64,000 bases of DNA from Lotus japonicus (Eukaryota; Streptophyta; Magnoliopsida; Fabales; Fabaceae). The notes under the pieces are model-generated. The model was not told the origin of the DNA, made no database searches, and saw only the letters and a list, made by a program, of their open reading frames with translations. The DNA is taken from NCBI RefSeq assembly GCF_012489685.1, contig NC_080046.1, positions 1,552,501 through 1,616,500 on the forward strand, written 5' to 3'. Shown here in pieces: positions 58,643 to 64,000 of this stretch (its first letter is position 1; every line of letters begins with the position of its first letter). Made by a program: the position numbers and the translations under genes.

Positions 58643-59301
58643 AGGTGTTTATCAGTTTGGTTCGATCCGATGAACCCAATAATAATCTAAATGAACCTAA
58701 CCAATATAATTAGTTCAGATTTATTTAGTTAATCTTTACCTTAAACCTGAACCAAACGATTTATAATTGGTTCAATTCTTGGATTTATTTATTTTTAAAC
58801 TGAACCAATCCGATCATCCAACTAGATTTGTTTTCTCCATGTTTGATGTTTATATTTAAACATTTCAAATTTTATTATTTATAACTCTTTTCCATTTTTA
58901 TCCCTATTTTTGTACAACTTTGTCTTCTTTGTTTTCAAGTGTCTTAAGTTATATATTCTCCAATTTTAGATAAAAAGGTTATAATTATATAAAAGAATAA
59001 AGTATAATTAAAAATGAAATCAATATTTATAATTAATTTGACAAACAAGTTACTCTAAAATCCAAATTTTATGCATAAAAGATGATTTAATATGTAGATG
59101 AAAATTTGAAAATTAATGATTACATTTTTATATACAAACCCAATGACCAGGCTCAGAACCAACCAACTCGATTTTAATCTGATCAGTTTGATTCGGATTT
59201 GCTGAAACTTTTTTACAGGCCCAACCAAACCAAACCAATTAAATTTAATCGGTTTATTTGACTCGAAATTCGAACCAATCTAGCTAATGAACACCACTAA
59301 T
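58643..59301. mobile_element. Possible hAT-like inverted-repeat element
   Basis: The left end TAGGTGTTTATCAGTTTGGTTCG and the complement of the right end TAGTGGTGTTCATTAG...TTGGTTCGA share a discontinuous terminal repeat. Both halves are rich in AACCAA/TTGGTT words. A target duplication is not clear (ATTTC on both sides), so limits and class are tentative. Confidence 0.35.
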
Positions 59302-59587
59302 TTCTAGGAAAAATGCTTGCAACCTTAATTAGTTTTGTTTATAAGAATAAAAGATAAAAAAATATTAAATTAGTTGAATGTACCAGGAGATGTATCTTAT
59401 GAGAATGATCATTTTATATGAGAAAATATGATTAAAGAGAAAATATGGGTACATCATACATGAACGGTCAAAATTAAAAAAATTAATAGTCATGTGATAG
59501 TCACATAACCACTTAAAAATATTGTACCAAAAAAAAAACACTTAAAAATATCATGTAATATTTTTAAAAAATCACATAAGAGTTTAA

Positions 59588-59754
59588 TTTTGATGCACCG
59601 ACGGTGTAAAGTTTTTTTACACCGTCAACCAATCAGATTTCAAGGATGTGTCATGTCAATTAATGAAATTGAATAAAAAGAGAGATTTTCTCACATCCTT
59701 GAAATTTGATTGGTTGACGGTGTAAAAAAACTTTGCACTGTCGGTGCATCAAAC
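59588..59754. mobile_element. MITE, about 167 bp, GATGCACCGACGGTG family
   Basis: Terminal inverted repeats of about 55 bases begin TTTTGATGCACCGACGGTG and end CACTGTCGGTGCATCAAA. Each arm also contains an internal ACACCGTCAACCAATCA word or its complement. No coding capacity. Confidence 0.8.
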
Positions 59755-60289
59755 TTTTTCTCATATTTTAATGGTAACCATTCATGATTAGATCTAAACA
59801 TTATAATTTAGTTATATGTACTCGATAATTCTTATAAGATAACCTGAAAGCATAACTATTAACAATAATCTCACGCAGTTACCTCACCAGTAATATCTCC
59901 CACGGTGAAAAGGAATATTGAGATTCCATTTTATATGCCTTTCAAAAATGGATTAACAGGAATTATAACACGTCATAGAATTAATAAAATGTTGTTTGGC
60001 AAAATATGGTAAAAGTCTGTATAACATAATTAAGAATTATAAGAATTTTTTGTCGAGTATCTAAACTAACTACAACATGTATAGGTACCCCCGAAAAAAC
60101 ATACTAAAGCCATTCAAAAAAAAAAATCAAGAAATACATATTTAGTAAATTTAAAAATTATAAAAAAGAAAAATGTAATAGAACAAGTGGTATATGTTTA
60201 ATTTCTCTTTGAGCACAATTCCATGTTCGAGTTGTGTATGGATATATAAAACTTCCATTGAAAGACTTAACTACGGGTGTTCGTATCCG
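59755..60289. other. AT-rich intergenic; nothing supported
   Basis: No feature recognised. Confidence 0.4.
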
Positions 60290-60770
60290 GATTGGTTCCT
60301 TAACTAGTGGATCAACTATTTTGTGCAAAGAAGGGCAAGGAAGATCAAATCCATGCCTTTAGGTTGGGAGGTGACAGAGGATTTGTTTTACTGGCGTTGG
60401 AGTCGCAACGGTGCTTTCTCCGTTAAGTCCATGTACGAGCATCTTCAAGAAATTAGGATCTCCAGCTTTCGGCCAATAGCCCTTTGGCCACACTGTTTCC
60501 TTGGAATTGATTTGGTTGCTTCTACGCCCGATGAAAGTCAAGCATTTTGCGTACCGGTTGGTGACACGAACGTTGCCATGTCGTGCAAACCTTGCGAAAC
60601 GAGGTGCACAGGTGCAAAGGGAATGTTTACTGTGTTAGCAGCAGGTGGACGAATCCCGGGACCATCTCTTCTTTCTTATGCTTTGGTTTTTTGTACTTCC
60701 CCCTTAACCTTGAGAAAGGAAACTTTACGTTTGTTTCAATCGTTTCCTTGTAATTCAATTAAGAATTAGG
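60290..60770 (+). mobile_element. LINE remnant with reverse-transcriptase zinc-binding (zf-RVT) region
   Basis: From 60323 one frame reads DLFYWRWSRNGAFSVKSMYE, the start of the zf-RVT domain of plant LINE proteins. About 60500 the register changes to RPMKVKHFAYRLVTRTLP, CRANLAKRGAQVQRECLLC, then a stop, then ESRDHLFF. The C..C and H spacing fits the zinc-binding core. Stops and a frameshift make it inactive. The RT core itself is absent. Confidence 0.65.
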
Positions 60771-60974
60771 ATGAGCTCTCAAGTCAGTTTATCCATCATT
60801 TTACCACTAGCAAGGGGTTGCCGAAGACATGCCACACCTTGAGGGAATTGAAGAAACTTTAGAGGGCGATATGAAAATTATTCTCTACTGAATATGACTC
60901 CATAAAAAAATTACAAAGAGGCCATGAATAATACCTCCTCCACTCAAAAATTTACAAAGCGAAGCCTTATAGCC

Positions 60975-61460
60975 GAATGAATAAGCTTGTTGTTACTTTA
61001 TGTGAAAATGTCTATGAAGGAGTCCTAGACGACCATGATGACCTAATGATAATCTCAGCAACAATCTCGAATGCAAGAGTACGACGAGTGTTTGTTGATC
61101 CAGGTAGTTCAACGAATGTTATGCTCTATGAATGATTTAAGGCTCTAGAATTACTATATGATGATTGGATCGCATATGAAACAGATTTAGTCGAATTAAT
61201 TGGAGACAATTCCCCCCTGAAAGGTTATATCTAGACAAGATACGCTCAGAAAAGAGAAGCTTTGGAAAATAGTTAAAATTTGCTTAGAATATCCAACTAG
61301 GTAGACCATCCTTAAATGAGTTTGAAGCAATAATTTGTACTCATCATTTATCAATGAAATTCGTGAATAAGAATATAGTAGTGGTTACTATTAGAGAAAA
61401 TCAAGAGGAAGCTAGAAGCTTAGAAACTTTTGTAATATGATCTAAAGTTTGGTTAGACGA
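60975..61460 (+). mobile_element. Ty3/gypsy remnant: protease region
   Basis: Frame near 61040 reads DDLMIISATISNARVRRVFV, DPGSSTNVMLYE, a retropepsin flap region in which the catalytic D-T/S-G is D-P-G. After several stops, 61295-61430 reads LGRPSLNEFEAIICTHHLSM, KFVNKNIVVVTIRENQEEAR, the usual stretch before RT in Athila/Tat-type gypsy elements. RT and integrase are missing and the reading is broken by many stops. Confidence 0.65.
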
Positions 61461-63203
61461 GATGTGACAAGAAAGAAGGTCTGGGCGGACTCAAAAAGGA
61501 AGAAAGAATAATTGAGCGATCGAGCATGTCCTCGTTAGCACCTATTAGGGATCATAGATGGTCCCTAAGAGACATGTCAATTTTATTTTCTAATAGCATT
61601 TGAATTCTCTACCCTTAATGTCTTACAAGTCTTTAGAAATTTCAATAAAGCTTATGAGAAATTTCATAGATTCCTCTTGTCATTTTTCTATGATTGTAAT
61701 AATTGATCTCAAAATAAATTACAAGGACTAGGCTTAAGCTTTGTCTAGATCAATCAGTAAAGAATTGAGTTCAGTCACAAAGACTTGCCTTTAACATAGT
61801 CACGATGACTATTCAAAGAAGATGAGATGATAAGTCTCAGACCATTCCGTAACGACTTGGTATGAACCTGACCTACATTTGTCATATATAAAGACTTCAG
61901 CAAGGCTTGATGCCTCGGGTGTGTCTTTTATCATGCCTATAAGTACTTTTGAACATCTATTGTATATGCATTACTCATTTCACTAACTTCCGATTCTTTT
62001 ATGACTTTGAGCTTCTATTTATATGCTCTCATACTAAATTGAGCGTTGGTGCCTTTACAAGTACCTCCTCTTGTTAAGCCAACATCACGCCACCATGTCG
62101 GAAGGCCCATCCAGAACCTGCAACACGACAGAAGATCATGAGCAAAAATTAGCTCACATTTTGGAAGAACAACTTTCATTTACTTATTTAGTTATTAAAA
62201 TTCTTCCATCAATAATTAAGATGAGATACTCACTAGGATAACTCAAGTGGTAAAAGCTCGATGATATAATGCACAAAATTCTTAGTAGTTCATTCATGAT
62301 ATGAGGGACGAGCACTGAGTGATGTTGATTTATGGTCAAGAACCTTGGCACATATGCGACTATTTAAGTAATTGGTTGTAGGTGCATAAGTACATGGTCT
62401 AATACCTCTGGTCCTTTCAGTGCCTGGAATTTATATGAATGGAGCCAGGAATCCCAATTAATACTGAGAAAGCATGAACACAATCCTGAGAATCCCAATC
62501 ACTATTGTGAGGAATTTCCACTGAGCAAGGGAACCACCTCATGCTCCAAAACTTTATGCCAAAAAGGGCAATTTGGAAGCACTCTAGAAGGAATTTACGT
62601 GGATAAATTAAGTGGGGCAGAAATGACTCTTATATACCAAGTGGGATCGAGCTAGCACTTGACATGAATAGCACAAGCAGTGTCACGAGTTATTGTAACT
62701 TGTTTAGTTAGACAAATGCACAATGCAAACTTCAAAGCTAGTGTACGTGTCTCAAGAACATGGGCTCCTAAGGTGAGATGAAAATCGAATTTATAAGGAT
62801 CGATATTGTTGATGCCAAAGCAACCAACCTACGAGATAGGCTTTGTTTTTCACATGCTTGGTGCTTCATTGGTTGGCTTGTCCTCTTTACCAACCTAAAG
62901 GTTCAAAGAACACTTGTTGGAGAGAAGACCACGTCATAGATTTGAATTAACTCGAGCATTTTAAGTTATGTAATGTATCTCATCTTGAACCATTCACATA
63001 TTAAGTTGTAATAATTAAATAATTTGCAATATTGATTCAGAATATTAGCTCTCTAATTTTTTTAATGCGTGAATGTAAGATTTTCAGACACCTAAGAATC
63101 TAAATCGGACATGATTTATGTGCACCCTTTTCTTTAGTCCAAGTTTTCCTTTGTAACTAAAATCTTCTTAAATATAATTGATGTAGAATTAAAAGGTTGT
63201 GCT
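61461..63203. other. Probable retroelement debris; no gene
   Basis: Follows the gypsy remnant. AACTCAAGTGGTAAAAGC at 62235-62255 resembles the box A region of the SINEs at 51.3-51.8 kb. No coding exon or clear LTR pair is seen. Confidence 0.35.
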
Positions 63204-63751
63204 TAGGGGTGGAAATAGGCCGAGCCGAACCAAACTTTGCGTGGCCTAAGCCTGGCCTGCATTCTCTTGTCGTGGCCCAAGCCTGGCCTGTGGCCTATCA
63301 AGAGGCCAAATTTTATGGCTTGACCTGGTCTTTTCTAAGGCCTGGCCTGGCTTACAAGCCTACTTAAAAGTTTATTTAACAGACAATTTTATCAAAAGAA
63401 GGTCATTAGGCTGGCGGGCTAATAAGCCTTTTATATATCATTGCACTTTCTTTTCAAATAAAAAAACTTGTATCATTGCATTTCAAAAACTAAACCTGTA
63501 TCATTGCATTTCAAAAACCAAACCTGTATCATTACATTTTAAAACAAACACATATAAAAATAATATATAAGTAGGCCGGCCTATCAGGCCAAATAGACTT
63601 TTTAAATTGTTTGGGCCTAACCTTTTTAGTTTAACAAGCCTTTTAAAAAGCCTAAGTCTGGCCTTTATAATAAACGAGCCAGGCCGGGCCGAACCGCAGA
63701 CGAGTCGAGCCATAGGCCCCTGACGAGCCGTCTGACCTATTTCCACCCCTA
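63204..63751. mobile_element. Non-autonomous hAT-like element, 548 bp
   Basis: Perfect 16-base terminal inverted repeats TAGGGGTGGAAATAGG ... CCTATTTCCACCCCTA. Both halves contain GGCCTGGCC / GGCCGGGCC words in opposite orientation. TTGTGCT lies immediately left (63197-63203) and again at 63761-63767, nine bases beyond the right end, so the duplication is not canonical. No transposase. Confidence 0.75.
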
Positions 63752-64000
63752 GACTACTACTTGTGCTGGTGTAAAATTTGTTACACAGAACTTTAATTGA
63801 TTTCAGCAAAATTAAAAAAAATTAATTAAAACTAAAAATAAATGTAGTTGTTCATATATATATATATGTGTGTGTGTGTGACATAGTGTGAAAAGATTTT
63901 ATTGTAAAATAATTTTACACTAATAGTGCAATGACGTATATTTATTAAACTCATTTATAATATCATTTTGCATGTTTGTTTGGTCACTCAATTATTAAAA
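63752..64000. repeat. Microsatellite and partial MITE at window end
   Basis: (TA)n(TG)n occurs at 63854-63880, followed by TTTTATTGTAAAATAATTTT-type text (63893-63952) related to the MITE at 55963. Nothing else is visible. Confidence 0.55.

Overview
The window is AT-rich nuclear DNA from a flowering plant, most likely a papilionoid legume. The reasons are split plant genes with GT-AG introns (ARPC2, PGR5, eIF(iso)4E, a VSP-type acid phosphatase), a long Maximus/SIRE-type copia element, and MITE and SINE types familiar from legumes. I cannot fix the species from sequence alone.

Layout. 1-9.3 kb: one partial minus-strand gene at 1457-1707, LINE debris, a deletion-ridden RPL26 pseudogene and a proline-rich splicing-factor-like pseudogene. 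9.3-22.7 kb: an alkenal/double-bond-reductase pseudogene (minus) with one exon split by a complete 12,147-bp Sirevirus. That element has 1,208-bp LTRs, a perfect 5-bp duplication, gag-pol, an envelope-like ORF and a small gene on the opposite strand. 23.9-25.4 kb: a 22-copy, 69-bp tandem array. 25.4-29 kb: repeat debris and a second RPL26 pseudogene. 29.4-34.8 kb: intact ARPC2 (plus) and an intact DUF716/TMEM45-like membrane protein gene (minus). 38.6-39.9 kb: intact PGR5. 41.6-45.3 kb: intact eIF(iso)4E (minus) with two transposons in intron 3. 46.2-50.5 kb: nested MITEs and LINE, then a VSP-type acid phosphatase (minus) with a Mutator-type element in intron 1 close to the splice acceptor. 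51.3-56.2 kb: SINEs, a copia tail and a decayed but intron-bearing RPL23 gene whose second intron holds three tandem H/ACA snoRNA-like units. 56.2-64 kb: no gene seen; G-rich repeats, MITEs, LINE and Ty3/gypsy remnants and a terminal hAT-like element.

The intact genes are unrelated housekeeping or physiological genes: actin nucleation, photosynthetic cyclic electron flow, translation initiation, vacuolar/secreted acid phosphatase. They do not form a cluster. The accessory interest is in (i) the RPL23 pseudogene that may survive as a snoRNA host, (ii) the antisense gene with its own TATA box and poly(A) signal inside the Sirevirus, and (iii) the well-preserved target-site duplications, which let many insertions be bounded to the base. 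Exon boundaries were placed by eye from GT-AG sites and reading frame. Family assignments rest on remembered family features, not on searches.
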